Shown one piece after another: positions 21,036-32,510 of a stretch of DNA of 64,000 bases. Each line of letters opens with the position of its first letter. Position 1 is the first letter of the stretch. The stretch comes from an uncultured Marinomonas sp. (GTDB taxonomy: Bacteria > Pseudomonadota > Gammaproteobacteria > Pseudomonadales > Marinomonadaceae), in the NCBI GenBank assembly GCA_947493575.1, contig CANLRQ010000001.1:222006-286005 (forward strand), given 5' to 3'. A model generated the notes under the pieces. The model was not told where the DNA came from. It saw only the letters and a program-made list of their open reading frames with translations, and searched no databases. Position numbers and translations under genes: made by a program.

Positions 21036-21073
21036 GCTAAATTCCTCAACCCTGGTTTTGATTTTTCAAAACG

Positions 21074-21610
21074 CTAGGAGTTTATCGCCTCGGCCAGTTT
21101 TGCTAATTTTCCGCGTACTGAGCCGTCGATGATTAAGTCACCTGTTCGGATAACCACGCCACCAATTAGGCCTGCGTCTGTTTCACTGGATAAGTTGATC
21201 ATTCGATCTAATTTCTTACCTAATGAAACGGCTAATGTATTTTCTTGTTCCGTTGTTAAAGGAAAAGCAGAGGTAACAACAACATCTACTGCTTTCTCAT
21301 AATTCAACTTGAACTCGTTAAACAACGTTGAAATAGCAGGTAATAATGTTAAGCGATTATTTTCTGCTAAGGAAAGTAAAAAAGCTTTCCCTTCAATTGT
21401 TGCAACTTCAGTACATACATCAGCTAGAGCACCTGCCTTTTCTTCCGCGCTAAAAGAAGGGTTTGCTAGAGCTTGTGAAAATTTATTATCACTTGCTGAA
21501 AGAGCAAATATGCTTAACATATTATCCCAATCAACAATCTGATTTTTTTCACGTGCCACGTCAAACGCTGCTTTAGCATACGGGCGCGCGACTGTCTTTA
21601 ATTCAGCCAT
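21074..21610 (-). CDS. atpH: ATP synthase F1 delta subunit
   Basis: A 178-residue peripheral-stalk subunit linking the b dimer to the top of F1. The N-terminal helical domain (VARPYAKAAFDVAREK...) and the C-terminal signature (DAGLIGGVVIRTGDLIIDGSVRGKL) are clear. Ends 38 bp before atpA. Confidence 0.96.
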   Translation of the reverse strand: MAELKTVARPYAKAAFDVAREKNQIVDWDNMLSIFALSASDNKFSQALANPSFSAEEKAGALADVCTEVATIEGKAFLLSLAENNRLTLLPAISTLFNEFKLNYEKAVDVVVTSAFPLTTEQENTLAVSLGKKLDRMINLSSETDAGLIGGVVIRTGDLIIDGSVRGKLAKLAEAINS

Positions 21611-21621
21611 TGGACCCTCGC

Positions 21622-22092
21622 TTAAAGCTCTTCTGCGAGTTTTTCAACTAGCTCGCTGTGGGCTTTCTCGTCAACAATGGCTCCCAAAATTTTCTCTGCG
21701 CCAGTTACAGCAAGTAGAGAAACTTGAGCACGCAATGCTTCTTTAGCACGCATTACGTCTTGTTCAATCTCTGCTTGAGCTGCAGTACGCAAACGTTGAC
21801 CTTCAGTCAATGCTTGCTCTTTCGCTTCGTCAATAATTTGGTTTGCACGTTTGTTGGCTTGTTCAATAATCTCGGCTGCTTCTACTTTGCTTTCACGTAG
21901 CGTTTTAGTCGCTTGCTCTTGAGCTGTCTCAAGATCACGTGAAGCGCGGTTCGCTGCTTCTAAACCATCTGCAATTTTTTTGCTGCGCTCTTCTAGCGCA
22001 GCAATGACTGGTGGCCATACATATTTCATGCAGAACCAGACAAAAATAGCAAACGAAATAGCTTGGCCGAAGAGTGTGAGATTCAAATTCAC
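21622..22092 (-). CDS. atpF: ATP synthase F0 b subunit
   Basis: A 156-residue subunit with one N-terminal membrane helix ([25 protein letters not shown]) followed by a long charged coiled coil rich in Ala, Glu and Lys, as expected for the peripheral stalk. The gap to atpH is 11 bp. Confidence 0.96.
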   Translation of the reverse strand: MNLNLTLFGQAISFAIFVWFCMKYVWPPVIAALEERSKKIADGLEAANRASRDLETAQEQATKTLRESKVEAAEIIEQANKRANQIIDEAKEQALTEGQRLRTAAQAEIEQDVMRAKEALRAQVSLLAVTGAEKILGAIVDEKAHSELVEKLAEEL

Positions 22093-22147
22093 GCTAATGT
22101 CCTCGCTCTAAGTCGTTTAAAAAAGTCATTACGATTATCGTAAAAAC

Positions 22148-22429
<282 letters not shown>

Positions 22430-22479
22430 TTAGATAAGGTTTATAACAAAATTCTTAACATTAATTGCTTTATGAGCAA

Positions 22480-23304
<825 letters not shown>

Positions 23305-23351
23305 CTATCCACGCCCTTTTAATGATAAAAAATCGTTCCCACATTATAGAT

Positions 23352-23756
23352 TCAATGTCGTATGAATGCTGGGGTGAGCCAATGGCTCAAAATTGCTAAA
23401 CCGAAACCTACAAAAAATGCTCCGGCAACTAAAGGTTTTACCAAAATGAAGGTTAAAGACAAAATAACGGAAGTCATTACTAACTTTCCAGCTTCACCTC
23501 GATAAAAAGATTTCACTATATCTTGAGCTGATTTAACACCAGTATTGCCAAATACTCTAAAAGCAAAATACAAACTGGGTAGCAAACTCGATAATGCACC
23601 CAATAAAAAAGAATAGGCAGTTACACTATCAAAGCTAAACCAAACAGCACTTGCAGCAAAAATAGCAAAAATAAGTTGTAAATAAAGAAATCTAAAAACA
23701 GATTTTCTTCTGACATCTCTTAACTCTTTAGAGCTAAGAGGCTTATTACTTACCAT
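23352..23756 (-). CDS. atpI: ATP synthase subunit I (AtpI)
   Basis: A 134-residue protein with four hydrophobic helices, first gene of the atp operon. It has an AGGAG RBS. AtpI proteins are poorly conserved chaperone-like factors for c-ring assembly or Mg2+ handling. The identity rests on position upstream of atpB, length, and the YSFLLGALSSLLPSLYFAFRVF segment. Confidence 0.88.
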   Translation of the reverse strand: MVSNKPLSSKELRDVRRKSVFRFLYLQLIFAIFAASAVWFSFDSVTAYSFLLGALSSLLPSLYFAFRVFGNTGVKSAQDIVKSFYRGEAGKLVMTSVILSLTFILVKPLVAGAFFVGFGLAILSHWLTPAFIRH

Positions 23757-23947
23757 TGCACTCTCCTAAGCTATCGCTATTTTAGATCAAACAACAGTCT
23801 TTATTTGTTGCTGTAAACATTAACCTAGGGGTTATAAAATCCGATGCATTATATGGGGAATACGTCTTTCATTCAACTCAAAGTGCTTCATAATTAATCA
23901 TATAATTATAGAATTGCGCCATAACGGCATATTATGACGTTTATAAT

Positions 23948-24832
23948 TTAATTCTTATTAAACCACTCACTAATTAACAGCTCTAGATGCTCAGGATTTC
24001 GGTAATCAATAATTAATTTACCCTTGCCTTTTGCTGTTGCTTGAATTTTTACATCCGTATTTAGTCTTTGACTAATGGTCGATTCATAGTCGGCATAATC
24101 ATGAGTATTCGCTTTACTGGTATCAGAACGCTCGGGGGTTTGTAATGACTTAACCAAGCGTTCAGTTTCTCTAACTGATAGGCTTTTAGTTACTACTTGT
24201 GAAGCCGCTTGTATTTGTAAATCATGTTCTAGAGGTAGTAATGCTCGCGCATGTCCCATCTCCAAATCACCGTGTTCTAATAAACGCCTTACTTCTGCTG
24301 TTAATGTTAACAATCGTAATAAATTAGCCACTGATGAGCGAGATTTACCAACGGTATCCGCTACTTCTTGTTGTGTTAAATGAAACTCTTCAACTAATCT
24401 TTGTAAAGCAATAGCCTCTTCAATTGGGTTTAAATCTTCCCGTTGAATATTTTCAATTAATGCTAAGACGATGGCATCGCTGTCTTCAACATGCCTAACA
24501 ATAACAGGGACTTGCTCTAAATCCGCTAACTTAGCCGCTCTCCAGCGACGCTCTCCAGCTATAATTTCGTAATTATTTGCATCAATAGGTCGAACTACTA
24601 TTGGCTGCATAATACCTTGTGTACGAATTGAAGAAGCCAACTCTTCCAATTGAGCAGGGTTCATATCTCGGCGCGGCTGAAATTGTCCTTTTTGCAACCA
24701 ATCTAAAGGTAAATACGTCAATCCATTTACTTGTTCATTTGATGGAGAACTTTCCTCAGACTCTGACGACGAAACTTGAGGTGCTAATAATGCATCTAAC
24801 CCTCTACCTAACCCACGCTTTTTTATCGTCAT
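23948..24832 (-). CDS. parB: Chromosome partitioning protein ParB
   Basis: A 294-residue ParB/Spo0J-family CTPase clamp. The N-terminus has KKRGLGRGLDALL (ParA-stimulating segment). The ParB/Srx core has FQPRRDMN, GIMQPIVVRP and GERRWRAAKLA, with ENIQREDLNPIEEA. It is followed by an HTH (LTQQEVADTVGKSRSSVANLLRLL), and a C-terminal dimerisation domain. It loads at parS; a perfect parS is present at 47695-47710. The parA-parB spacing is enlarged by an inserted repeat. Confidence 0.96.
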   Translation of the reverse strand: MTIKKRGLGRGLDALLAPQVSSSESEESSPSNEQVNGLTYLPLDWLQKGQFQPRRDMNPAQLEELASSIRTQGIMQPIVVRPIDANNYEIIAGERRWRAAKLADLEQVPVIVRHVEDSDAIVLALIENIQREDLNPIEEAIALQRLVEEFHLTQQEVADTVGKSRSSVANLLRLLTLTAEVRRLLEHGDLEMGHARALLPLEHDLQIQAASQVVTKSLSVRETERLVKSLQTPERSDTSKANTHDYADYESTISQRLNTDVKIQATAKGKGKLIIDYRNPEHLELLISEWFNKN

Positions 24833-24874
24833 TCTAACTAACCTTAAATTATTTTTTAAAACAATTAATATTAT

Positions 24875-25025
24875 GAGATCTTTGCACGACTACTGAGTTT
24901 GTTAATAATTTGTTAAAAAAATGCTCATTTATAACTCATAAACTCCGCTTTTTCGTCTGTTTTGCTTCGTCTTATTAGTAGTTAACCTTAGTAGTTAGTC
25001 GCTCATGACTTAGCGCAAAGGTATT
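24875..25025. mobile_element. MITE-like element, long copy (151 bp), between parA and parB
   Basis: The left end GAGATCTTTGCACGAC and the right end (GCGCAAAGGTATT) are imperfect inverted repeats related to the 83-bp copies at 53035 and 58580. About 50 bp at the left and 20 bp at the right match those copies; roughly 68 bp of extra sequence lies inside. Flanks ATTAT and GTTAT agree in four of five positions, consistent with an aged 5-bp target duplication. It occupies most of the 201-bp parA-parB gap and encodes no protein. Confidence 0.75.
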
Positions 25026-25033
25026 GTTATCAA

Positions 25034-25804
25034 TTACTTAGATTTATTTTTACGAATAAATTCAGCAGCTAAAGCCAGATATGCCATAGCACCTCGTGAC
25101 TGCTTTTCATAATGTAATACTGGTAAACCGTAACTAGGTGCTTCTGCTAAGCGAATATTTCGAGGAATCACAGTGTCGTAAACATTATCTTCAAAGTGTT
25201 TTATTAGTTGCTGAGAAACATCATGCGTCAAACTGGGTCTAGGATCATACATGGTTCTTAAAATCCCTTCGATTATAAGTGAGGGATTTAATGACTCAGT
25301 AATTCTTTCAATCGTTTGTAATAATGCGGTTAATCCCTCTAATGCATAATATTCACACTGAACTGGAATCAAAACACCTTGAGCAGCCGACATAGCATTA
25401 ACAGTTAACATATTAAGAGAAGGAGGACAGTCTAATAAAATATAGTCAAAATCGTTATCAACTTCGTACAATGCCGCTCTTAAACGAGTTTCTTTACTTG
25501 GCAGATCCAATAAAGCAATTTCAGCCCCGGTTAAATCAGAATTTGCAGGTAAAATAAAATACCCTGCCGGATCTGTATTTAACATCACTTCTTTCACACC
25601 ATGGCTGCCCACCAGTACATCAAACACACTCGTAGTAAGCTCTTCTTTAACAACGCCACTCCCCGTAGTTGCATTGCCTTGAGGATCTAAATCAATAACC
25701 AATACTCGACGCTTCATAGCAGTTAACGACGCCGCTAAATTAACGCACGTTGTTGTTTTACCAACACCGCCTTTCTGATTAGTAACAGCTATTGTTTTTG
25801 CCAT
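25034..25804 (-). CDS. parA: Chromosome partitioning ATPase ParA
   Basis: A 256-residue Walker-type ATPase. The deviant Walker A is KGGVGKTT (near 11-18), with VIDLDPQGNAT and LLDCPPSL blocks. It is a short, chromosomal (type Soj) ParA without an N-terminal HTH. Its ATG overlaps the rsmG stop by 1 nt, so the two are translationally coupled. It drives origin segregation with ParB. Confidence 0.96.
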   Translation of the reverse strand: MAKTIAVTNQKGGVGKTTTCVNLAASLTAMKRRVLVIDLDPQGNATTGSGVVKEELTTSVFDVLVGSHGVKEVMLNTDPAGYFILPANSDLTGAEIALLDLPSKETRLRAALYEVDNDFDYILLDCPPSLNMLTVNAMSAAQGVLIPVQCEYYALEGLTALLQTIERITESLNPSLIIEGILRTMYDPRPSLTHDVSQQLIKHFEDNVYDTVIPRNIRLAEAPSYGLPVLHYEKQSRGAMAYLALAAEFIRKNKSK

Positions 25805-26436
25805 TAATTACTTCCTTTACGAACCATTTTTACTAAATGGCGTTCAGCTTCAACATTGGTTACCTTTAAAGTAAAAATTTCTTCTACAACCACTTCTGTT
25901 GGTAATTTCTGAATTTCAGATTCAGGGTAAACGCCTTTCATTGCTAAAAAATTACCTGTTTCATTTGGCAAAGGTAAAGTCCAATTAATCATATCTTCTA
26001 AAGAAGCAAATGCTCTTGAAATAACATGGTCATAATGACCTTTTAACTCATGTTTTTCGACACGTTCATTTAAAATGGTGACATTTTTAATACCTAATTC
26101 CATTTTTACTTGAGTAAGAAAACGCGTTTTTTTCCCATTACTATCTAGTAGAGTAAAATTATGTTCGGGTAGGCAAATCGCTAGAATCATGCCAGGCAAT
26201 CCAGGCCCAGTCCCCACATCAATAATATTTTTTCCATCAATAAATGGTAAGGTTGCAAGGCTATCTAACAAATGCAGATGGATCATCTGCTCAGGATCTC
26301 GGATAGCAGTTAGGTTGTACGCTTTATTCCATTTTTGAAGTAATGCTAAATAGTTTACTAAAGTAGAAAGCGTCTCATCAGACAAATCGACGCCCATTGA
26401 ATGAGCGCCCTTTTTTAGAGTATCAAAATGTGTCAC
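25804..26436 (-). CDS. rsmG: 16S rRNA (guanine527-N7)-methyltransferase RsmG
   Basis: A 210-residue SAM-dependent methyltransferase (GidB). It has QKWNKAYNLTAIRDPE (near 35), the SAM motif DVGTGPGLPGMILAI (near 75), and the VISRAFASLEDMI block. The GTG start gives the usual N-terminal length. It lies 40 bp after mnmG and overlaps parA. Confidence 0.95.
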   Translation of the reverse strand: MTHFDTLKKGAHSMGVDLSDETLSTLVNYLALLQKWNKAYNLTAIRDPEQMIHLHLLDSLATLPFIDGKNIIDVGTGPGLPGMILAICLPEHNFTLLDSNGKKTRFLTQVKMELGIKNVTILNERVEKHELKGHYDHVISRAFASLEDMINWTLPLPNETGNFLAMKGVYPESEIQKLPTEVVVEEIFTLKVTNVEAERHLVKMVRKGSN

Positions 26437-26475
26437 TGTTGAATCCGTCAGTTAATTGCCAATTGGCATCAGATT

Positions 26476-28365
26476 CTAGGCACTTTTTCGTGCAATCGCA
26501 CGTTTTTTCAGACTAACAAGCAATAAAGATACGGCTGCAGGGGTAATTCCAGGAATTCGAGCGGCTGCAGCAAGCGTTTCAGGCTTCATCTGAATAAGCT
26601 TCTGCTTCACTTCATTTGATAAGCCTTCAATCACACTGTAATCCATATCTTCAGGTAGTTTAGTATTTTCTTGTCGACGCATACGCTCAATATCATCAGC
26701 TTGACGAGAAATATAACCCGCATACTTAACAGCTATTTGAACCTGTTCAGATACTTGATGTGGTACAGGCTCTTCAGGTGCATTTTTTAAGTTAGCGACA
26801 TCAGAATACTCAATTCCAGGACGGCGTAATAAATCCATTAAACTGTATTCATGAGTGATTGGTGTTTCTAACTTTTCATTAATAATTGCGGCTTCTGGAG
26901 TGTTCGGTACAATCCATGTTGTTTTCAGTCGAGCACTTTCTGTTTCAATTGCTTCTTGTTTTTTGCAAAAAGCTTCCCAACGCTCATCCGAAATTAAACC
27001 TAATTCTCTACCTTTTTCAGTTAAACGTAGGTCGGCATTGTCCTCTCGTAAAATTAGACGGTATTCGGCGCGGCTGGTAAACATACGGTAAGGTTCTTTA
27101 GTTCCCATTGAGATTAAATCATCAACTAGGACACCTAAATAGGCTTCATCACGTCGTGGACACCAAGATTCTTTTCCTTGCGATAATAAGGCTGCATTAA
27201 GTCCAGCAAGTAGACCTTGAGCACCAGCTTCCTCATAACCAGTTGTGCCATTAATTTGACCTGCAAAAAATAATCTAGGCATATATTTTGTTTCAAGTGA
27301 GTATTTCAAATCTTGAGGATTAAAATAATCGTATTCAATAGCATAACCTGGACGAGTTATATGTGCATTTTCAAAGCCTTTCATAGATCGAACAAGTTCA
27401 AGCTGAACATCAAATGGTAACGATGTGGAAATACCATTTGGATACAACTCATGAGTCGTTAACCCTTCAGGCTCAACAAATATTTGATGTGATCCTTTAT
27501 CAGCAAAACGAACAATCTTATCTTCTATCGAAGGGCAATAACGTGGTCCAATTCCATCGATAACACCTGTATACATTGGTGATCGATCCATGCCAGAGCG
27601 AATAATGTCATGTGTTTTTTCATTTGTATGAGTAATAAAACAATTAATTTGAGTAGGATGTAGGTTTTGATTTCCCATATAAGACATAACAGGAGTGATG
27701 ATGTCACCTGGCTGAGCTTCCATAACACTAAAATCTACTGTTCGAGCATCAATTCTTGGTGGTGTACCTGTTTTAAGACGATCTACTCTAAAAGGTAAAG
27801 AGCGTAATTTTTCTGCAAGTCCAATTGAAGGTGGATCACCAGCACGTCCACCAGAATGATTTTCTAGCCCTACATGAATTAAACCACCTAAGAATGTACC
27901 AGCGGTTAGCACCACAGTATCACTTAAAAAACGAATGCCTGTTTGAGTAATAACTCCACGAGCTTCACCTGATTCAACAATTAAGTCTTCACAAGATTGT
28001 TGAAATAACCAGAGATTCTCTTGGTTTTCTAATGTATGACGAATAGCAGCTTTATATAAAACTCGATCCGCTTGTGCTCTTGTTGCTCTTACTGCAGGTC
28101 CTTTACGTGAATTTAAAGTACGAAATTGAATACCTGCTTTGTCTGTTGCTAATGCCATAGCCCCATCCAATGCATCAATTTCTTTAACCAAATGAGATTT
28201 ACCAATCCCCCCAATTGCAGGGTTACAAGACATTTGGCCTAACGTTTCAATATTGTGAGTTAACAAAAGTGTTTTAACACCCATACGAGCAGAAGCTAAT
28301 GCAGCTTCTGTTCCAGCATGACCTCCACCAATAACAATTACACCAAAACGACTAGGGAAATTCAC
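26476..28365 (-). CDS. mnmG: tRNA uridine-5-carboxymethylaminomethyl modification enzyme MnmG (GidA)
   Basis: A 629-residue FAD protein that with MnmE makes cmnm5U34 in tRNA. The start is GTG with GAGG five bases upstream. Visible blocks are the dinucleotide motif [18 protein letters not shown] (near 12), [47 protein letters not shown], and the C-terminal helical domain. It borders the 861-bp AT-rich gap described below. Confidence 0.97.
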   Translation of the reverse strand: MNFPSRFGVIVIGGGHAGTEAALASARMGVKTLLLTHNIETLGQMSCNPAIGGIGKSHLVKEIDALDGAMALATDKAGIQFRTLNSRKGPAVRATRAQADRVLYKAAIRHTLENQENLWLFQQSCEDLIVESGEARGVITQTGIRFLSDTVVLTAGTFLGGLIHVGLENHSGGRAGDPPSIGLAEKLRSLPFRVDRLKTGTPPRIDARTVDFSVMEAQPGDIITPVMSYMGNQNLHPTQINCFITHTNEKTHDIIRSGMDRSPMYTGVIDGIGPRYCPSIEDKIVRFADKGSHQIFVEPEGLTTHELYPNGISTSLPFDVQLELVRSMKGFENAHITRPGYAIEYDYFNPQDLKYSLETKYMPRLFFAGQINGTTGYEEAGAQGLLAGLNAALLSQGKESWCPRRDEAYLGVLVDDLISMGTKEPYRMFTSRAEYRLILREDNADLRLTEKGRELGLISDERWEAFCKKQEAIETESARLKTTWIVPNTPEAAIINEKLETPITHEYSLMDLLRRPGIEYSDVANLKNAPEEPVPHQVSEQVQIAVKYAGYISRQADDIERMRRQENTKLPEDMDYSVIEGLSNEVKQKLIQMKPETLAAAARIPGITPAAVSLLLVSLKKRAIARKSA

Positions 28366-28629
28366 AAAAACCTCATATATAAAAATGAATAAAAAACGAA
28401 CAAGTGTTTCAAGGGCGCCTAGTATATCTTCAAATACCGAAAAAGAAAGTCTTCAACGCTCCTTGCCCCGGTCATCATTACTATATAAATTAAAGTATCT
28501 TTATATCTCTTTTTATTATGTTTATATCTATATAGAAGGCATTTATCTGTTATTAACTTTAAAAATGATAGTAAAATCAGTATTTTGCATGTTTTTAAAC
28601 TTGTTATAAAGCGTATGAATATGATGTGT

Positions 28630-28638
28630 TGTGGATAA
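28630..28638 (-). promoter_or_regulatory. DnaA box (perfect)
   Basis: TGTGGATAA on the plus strand, a perfect match to TTATCCACA on the minus strand, about 265 bp from the mnmG start. Confidence 0.7.
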
Positions 28639-29096
28639 GGTTTTCATGTGTATAAAGTGTGTAGTTATACAGTTGTCGATAAGTGTGCTTTAGTTGTTAA
28701 TAATTGTGCAAAACATAATGACTAGCTATCACCAGAGTTATCAACATATATGTTATTTAAGTATTTTTATACTAAGCCTTTGAAAAATAATAATTTTTAT
28801 TTTTATTTTGATAAGTTTTTCCCTCTCTAAGAAAAAAACTATCCACAAAATAAAACAGTAAAAAAAGTAATTTTTTTCGTTTTATTTAAATTTTGTGAAA
28901 AACTCTTAATTCTTTTTTTAGTTGTCAATGGTGAATAACTAATAATATTAGAGAAAATGAGAAAAAAGTATAAAAGGGAGATGTTCATAACTAATGAATG
29001 CTGAAAGAAGGGTTTTACCTGAACCTAGTTGTTCAAAATAAATTGCTAGATCTTTTATGTTAGAAAGCTTCAAATACAAGGAATAAGAAAAGAAGT

Positions 29097-29200
29097 TTAA
29101 GGAAGGTGCGAATAAGCCCTCTGCCTAATAATGTGGATAAAATCCAACTATTCGATACTTGCTTCGAATAGCTGGCCTGTTTTCGAGATGCTTTCCTTAA
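29097..29200 (+). repeat. Palindromic DnaA-box-bearing repeat, copy A (104 bp)
   Basis: Ends in TTAAGGAA and TTCCTTAA. The left arm carries AAGGTGCGAATAAG and TGTGGATAA (perfect DnaA box at 29132-29140). The centre forms a hairpin of CTATTCGA and TCGAATAG, and the right arm contains AGCTGGCCTGTTTTCGAGATG. It matches copy B (39887-39997) over its full length with scattered changes. No protein is encoded. Confidence 0.85.
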
Positions 29201-29205
29201 GAACA

Positions 29206-29214
29206 TTATCCACA
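29206..29214 (+). promoter_or_regulatory. DnaA box (perfect)
   Basis: TTATCCACA, 6 bp beyond the repeat copy A and just outside the mnmE 3' end. Confidence 0.7.
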
Positions 29215-29226
29215 CGTAGAGACGTA

Positions 29227-30606
29227 TTATTTACCTATGCAGAAAGACCCAAAAATACGACCTAGTAAGTCATCACTAGTAAACGCACCTGTGATTTCGC
29301 TAAGTGCATTCTGTGCTTCTTTTAAATCCTCTGCGAGCAGTTCTCCCGCACCGAAGCCATGAAGTTGATCACTTCCAGATACAAGAAATTTAGAGGCTTT
29401 ATTTAACGCTTCTATGTGACGGCGGCGAGCTATAAACCCACCTTCTGTTGTGCTGTCGTAACCCATTACATCTTTTAAGTGTTGGGTTAGGTGATCAATG
29501 CCTGTATGTGTTTTAGCGGATAAAGATATGATAGGTGTTCCATTAACTGTTTCTATTCCCGTACCCTCTTTTATTAGGTCTATTTTGTTACGAACTATGG
29601 TTAAATGATTACGATTTTCTAACTGATTGACAAATTCAGGCCAAATGGTTGTCGGATCTAAATTTGGTTCTGTATGACTGTCTACCATTAATAAAATTCG
29701 ATCCGCTTTATGTATTTCTTGCCAAGCTCTTTGGATGCCTATTTGCTCTACTTCATCTGGACTCTCTCTTAAGCCTGCCGTATCAATAATATGTAAAGGC
29801 ATACCATCTATATGAATATGCTCACGAAGCACGTCTCTGGTTGTTCCTTCTATGCTTGTTACAATGGCTGACTCTTTGCCTGATAAAGCATTAAGTAAAC
29901 TTGATTTTCCAGCATTTGGTCGGCCTGCAATGACAACATTCATTCCCTCTCTGATTATGGCCCCCTGCTTGGCTTCTTTTAAAACGTCCTGTAAGTTATC
30001 TTGAATGTTAGAGAGATCTTTTGCTACTTTGCCATCACTTATAAAATCAATTTCTTCTTCTGGAAAATCAATAGCGGCTTCCACATAAATGCGTAGGTTG
30101 ATTAGGGACTCAAGGAGGAAGTCAATTCGCTTAGAGAAAGCACCCTGAAGAGATCGTAATGCACATTTAGCTGCTTGCTGCGATGCTGAGTCAATTAAAT
30201 CTGCGATAGCCTCTGCTTGTGTTAAATCCATTTTATCATTTAAAAATGCTCTTTCAGAGAATTCTCCGGGACGAGCTAATCGTGCTCCCAATTCTATGGA
30301 TCTGCTTAACAACATATCAATAATAATCGGTCCACCATGACCTTGTAATTCAAATACATCTTCACCTGTAAAAGAGTTTGGGCCAGGGAAATAGATAGCA
30401 ATTCCCATGTCTATCTGTTCGTCATTGCTGTCTTTAAAAGGGACGTAATGGGCGTATCTAGGTTGTGGAGTAAAGCCAATAATCTGTTGAGCAATACTAA
30501 GGCTAGCAGGCCCCGATAAACGCACAATACCAACACCCCCTCTTCCTGGAGGGGTTGCTTGGGCCACTATAGTGTCTTGATCAATTGAATGACTAAAATC
30601 TGTCAT
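29227..30606 (-). CDS. mnmE: tRNA modification GTPase MnmE (TrmE)
   Basis: A 459-residue GTPase partnering MnmG. An N-terminal tetrahydrofolate-binding domain ([40 protein letters not shown]) precedes helical domains and the inserted G domain: G1 [14 protein letters not shown] (near 225), G3 DTAGLRES, G4 NKID. The C-terminal FCIGK carries the conserved Cys of the CxGK motif. It is transcribed after yidC and separated from it by an intrinsic terminator. Confidence 0.97.
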   Translation of the reverse strand: MTDFSHSIDQDTIVAQATPPGRGGVGIVRLSGPASLSIAQQIIGFTPQPRYAHYVPFKDSNDEQIDMGIAIYFPGPNSFTGEDVFELQGHGGPIIIDMLLSRSIELGARLARPGEFSERAFLNDKMDLTQAEAIADLIDSASQQAAKCALRSLQGAFSKRIDFLLESLINLRIYVEAAIDFPEEEIDFISDGKVAKDLSNIQDNLQDVLKEAKQGAIIREGMNVVIAGRPNAGKSSLLNALSGKESAIVTSIEGTTRDVLREHIHIDGMPLHIIDTAGLRESPDEVEQIGIQRAWQEIHKADRILLMVDSHTEPNLDPTTIWPEFVNQLENRNHLTIVRNKIDLIKEGTGIETVNGTPIISLSAKTHTGIDHLTQHLKDVMGYDSTTEGGFIARRRHIEALNKASKFLVSGSDQLHGFGAGELLAEDLKEAQNALSEITGAFTSDDLLGRIFGSFCIGK

Positions 30607-30717
30607 GAGGAGGCATTTTCCTAATAGGTCGTCGAGAAGAAGTTAAATGAGTATTAATTGTCACGTTTATTAAAAATAAGAGCAATCTTTGTTGTGCTGG
30701 CATGGAAGATTTTAAAC

Positions 30718-30749
30718 AAAAAAAGGGCCCACAATGTGAGCCCTTTTGA
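30718..30749 (-). terminator. Intrinsic terminator after yidC
   Basis: On the minus strand AAAAGGGC and GCCCTTTT form a stem, extended by CAC/GTG across a one-base mismatch, and are followed by a T run. It would separate yidC from mnmE transcription. Confidence 0.85.
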
Positions 30750-30765
30750 GTATTTTAAAAGAACA

Positions 30766-32418
30766 CTAAGCTTCTTTTTCTATTCGTTTGGTAATGATGT
30801 ACTGTTGAATAATAGACAAAGTATTATTACAAACCCAGTACAATACTAGACCGCTAGGGAACCATAAGAAGAAGAAAGTAAATGCAATAGGCATTATTCT
30901 CATAATTCGTGCTTGCATCGGATCCGGAGGCGTTGGGTTCAACATTTGTTGACCTAGCATACTGACGCCCATAAGTATTGGCAGAACGAAATATGGATCC
31001 ATGTAGGACAGATCATCAATCCAAAGCATAAATGGGGCATGGCGCAGCTCAACACTTTCCATTAGTACCCAGTATAGCGCTAAGAAAACTGGCATCTGTA
31101 CCAAAATAGGAAGGCACCCACCAAGAGGATTGATCTTTTCTTTTTTATAAAGTTCCATCATAGCGGCTGACATTTTGGTTCTGTCATCGCCATACTGTTC
31201 ACGTAAACGAGTTAATTCAGGTCCAAACTTACGCATTTTCGCCATTGATCGGTAGCTAGCTGCAGAAAGCTTAAAGAAGACGGCTTTAACACAGACAACA
31301 ATTAAAATAATTGCTACACCCCAGTTAATTACAACAGACTGAATCGCTGTAAGTAACCAAAATAGAGGCTGAGCTAACCACCATAACCATCCATAATCAA
31401 CTGTTAAGTCCAAGTTTTCAGCTGTAGCTAAAAGTTGATCTTGTAGTTTTGGTCCAACATAAAATGTGGAAGCTAGAGTACCTTCTTGACCCGCTGCAAT
31501 TTCAACACTATTACCCGTAAAGCCAATAAGGTTGAAATCATTATTTTTGCGTGCTTGTAGAGTGAAGGTTTGACCTTGCTCTGGAACCCATGCCGTTACA
31601 AAATAATGTTGCAGCAATGCAATCCAACCTTTTGTCGAGGTAATTTTAACAGGCTCTTCTGCCATATCTGAAAAAGACACTTTTGAATAAGGTGTTTCTT
31701 CATTCGAAATAGCACCACCTAAATAAGGCTGTAATCCTAAGCTAGTTGTACTACTTGGGTCTTCTGAGTTGTCGCGTTTTATTTGGGCAAATAAATTACC
31801 TTTCCAAGCAGAATTAGATTGGTTATTTACTGTAATTAACTGACGAATTTTGTAGTCGCCTTCAGTAAAACGGAACGTTTTTGTATATTGAACACCTAGA
31901 GCATCGGTGTAATATAAATTTACGTCTAACGTTCCATCACCTTTGTTTAAGGTATAAGACGTTTGTTCTGCTTTATAAACAGGTCGCCCTTCTTTTGAAG
32001 CGTCAGGACCATTTGGACCGATAAGACCACTTTGAGTGACATAAGTACGCTGAGCACTGTTTTCAAGGATTATTAATGGGTCGTCTTCACTAATAATGCG
32101 CTTATACTGCAGTAATGAAGCATTGACGATATCGCCACCAACTGGGTTGATTCCAATTTGTAGAGTATCTGTAGTGATATTAATTAATTCACCTGACTCA
32201 ACAACAGAGACCGTAGCCGGAATTTCCGAATTTGTCTTTGTTTCAGTAAGAATAGCTGATGGTATGTCGCTATCATTACTCGTATTTGAAGGTGTTGATT
32301 GAGAGCTTTGAGCGACACTTTGAGTGGACGGAGAACCATAATCTTGGTTCCACTGTAAAAACAGCATATAGCCACTGACAAAAAGCGCGCCCCATAAAAA
32401 GTAACGTCTGAAATCCAT
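30766..32418 (-). CDS. yidC: Membrane protein insertase YidC
   Basis: An approximately 550-residue Gram-negative YidC. The start is placed at the ATG of MDFRRYFLW (32418); an upstream in-frame TTG at 32427 is less likely. An N-terminal membrane anchor is followed by the large periplasmic domain (about 70-330). The five-helix insertase core follows, with LWWLAQPLFWLL, the cytoplasmic hairpin (KMRKFGPELTRLREQYGDDRTKMSAAMMELYKKEKINPLGGCLPILVQMPVFLALYW), and the hydrophilic-groove Arg region (FFKLSAASYRSMAKMR). It inserts F0c and other membrane proteins. The usual yidD gene between rnpA and yidC is absent; only 92 bp lie there. Confidence 0.97.
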   Translation of the reverse strand: MDFRRYFLWGALFVSGYMLFLQWNQDYGSPSTQSVAQSSQSTPSNTSNDSDIPSAILTETKTNSEIPATVSVVESGELINITTDTLQIGINPVGGDIVNASLLQYKRIISEDDPLIILENSAQRTYVTQSGLIGPNGPDASKEGRPVYKAEQTSYTLNKGDGTLDVNLYYTDALGVQYTKTFRFTEGDYKIRQLITVNNQSNSAWKGNLFAQIKRDNSEDPSSTTSLGLQPYLGGAISNEETPYSKVSFSDMAEEPVKITSTKGWIALLQHYFVTAWVPEQGQTFTLQARKNNDFNLIGFTGNSVEIAAGQEGTLASTFYVGPKLQDQLLATAENLDLTVDYGWLWWLAQPLFWLLTAIQSVVINWGVAIILIVVCVKAVFFKLSAASYRSMAKMRKFGPELTRLREQYGDDRTKMSAAMMELYKKEKINPLGGCLPILVQMPVFLALYWVLMESVELRHAPFMLWIDDLSYMDPYFVLPILMGVSMLGQQMLNPTPPDPMQARIMRIMPIAFTFFFLWFPSGLVLYWVCNNTLSIIQQYIITKRIEKEA

Positions 32419-32510
32419 GGTATTCAACTAATTATTGATTGGTTAGACAAATTGGTTCAAAAGAACCCTTTTAAAAACACGCGCTATTAAAACAGTCTTT
32501 TGCTGTTTTT

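Larger units (their letters stand above)
28366..29226. other. AT-rich mnmG-mnmE gap with DnaA boxes, candidate oriC region 1
   Basis: This 861-bp gene-free region is very AT-rich. Perfect DnaA boxes (TTATCCACA or its reverse) lie at 28630-28638 (-), 29132-29140 (-) and 29206-29214 (+). One-mismatch boxes lie at 28674-28682 (-), 28738-28746 (+) and 28839-28847 (+). Long A/T tracts at about 28780-28930 could melt. Only one GATC was seen (29049), unlike Dam/SeqA-type enterobacterial origins. Its position next to mnmG resembles E. coli oriC. It overlaps a palindromic repeat at its right end. A short 74-codon frame at 28385 has no family features and is not called. Confidence 0.55.

Noticed and set aside
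28385..28609. 74-codon plus-strand frame at the start of the mnmG-mnmE gap
   Set aside because: Low-complexity AT-rich translation without RBS; more likely non-coding origin sequence.
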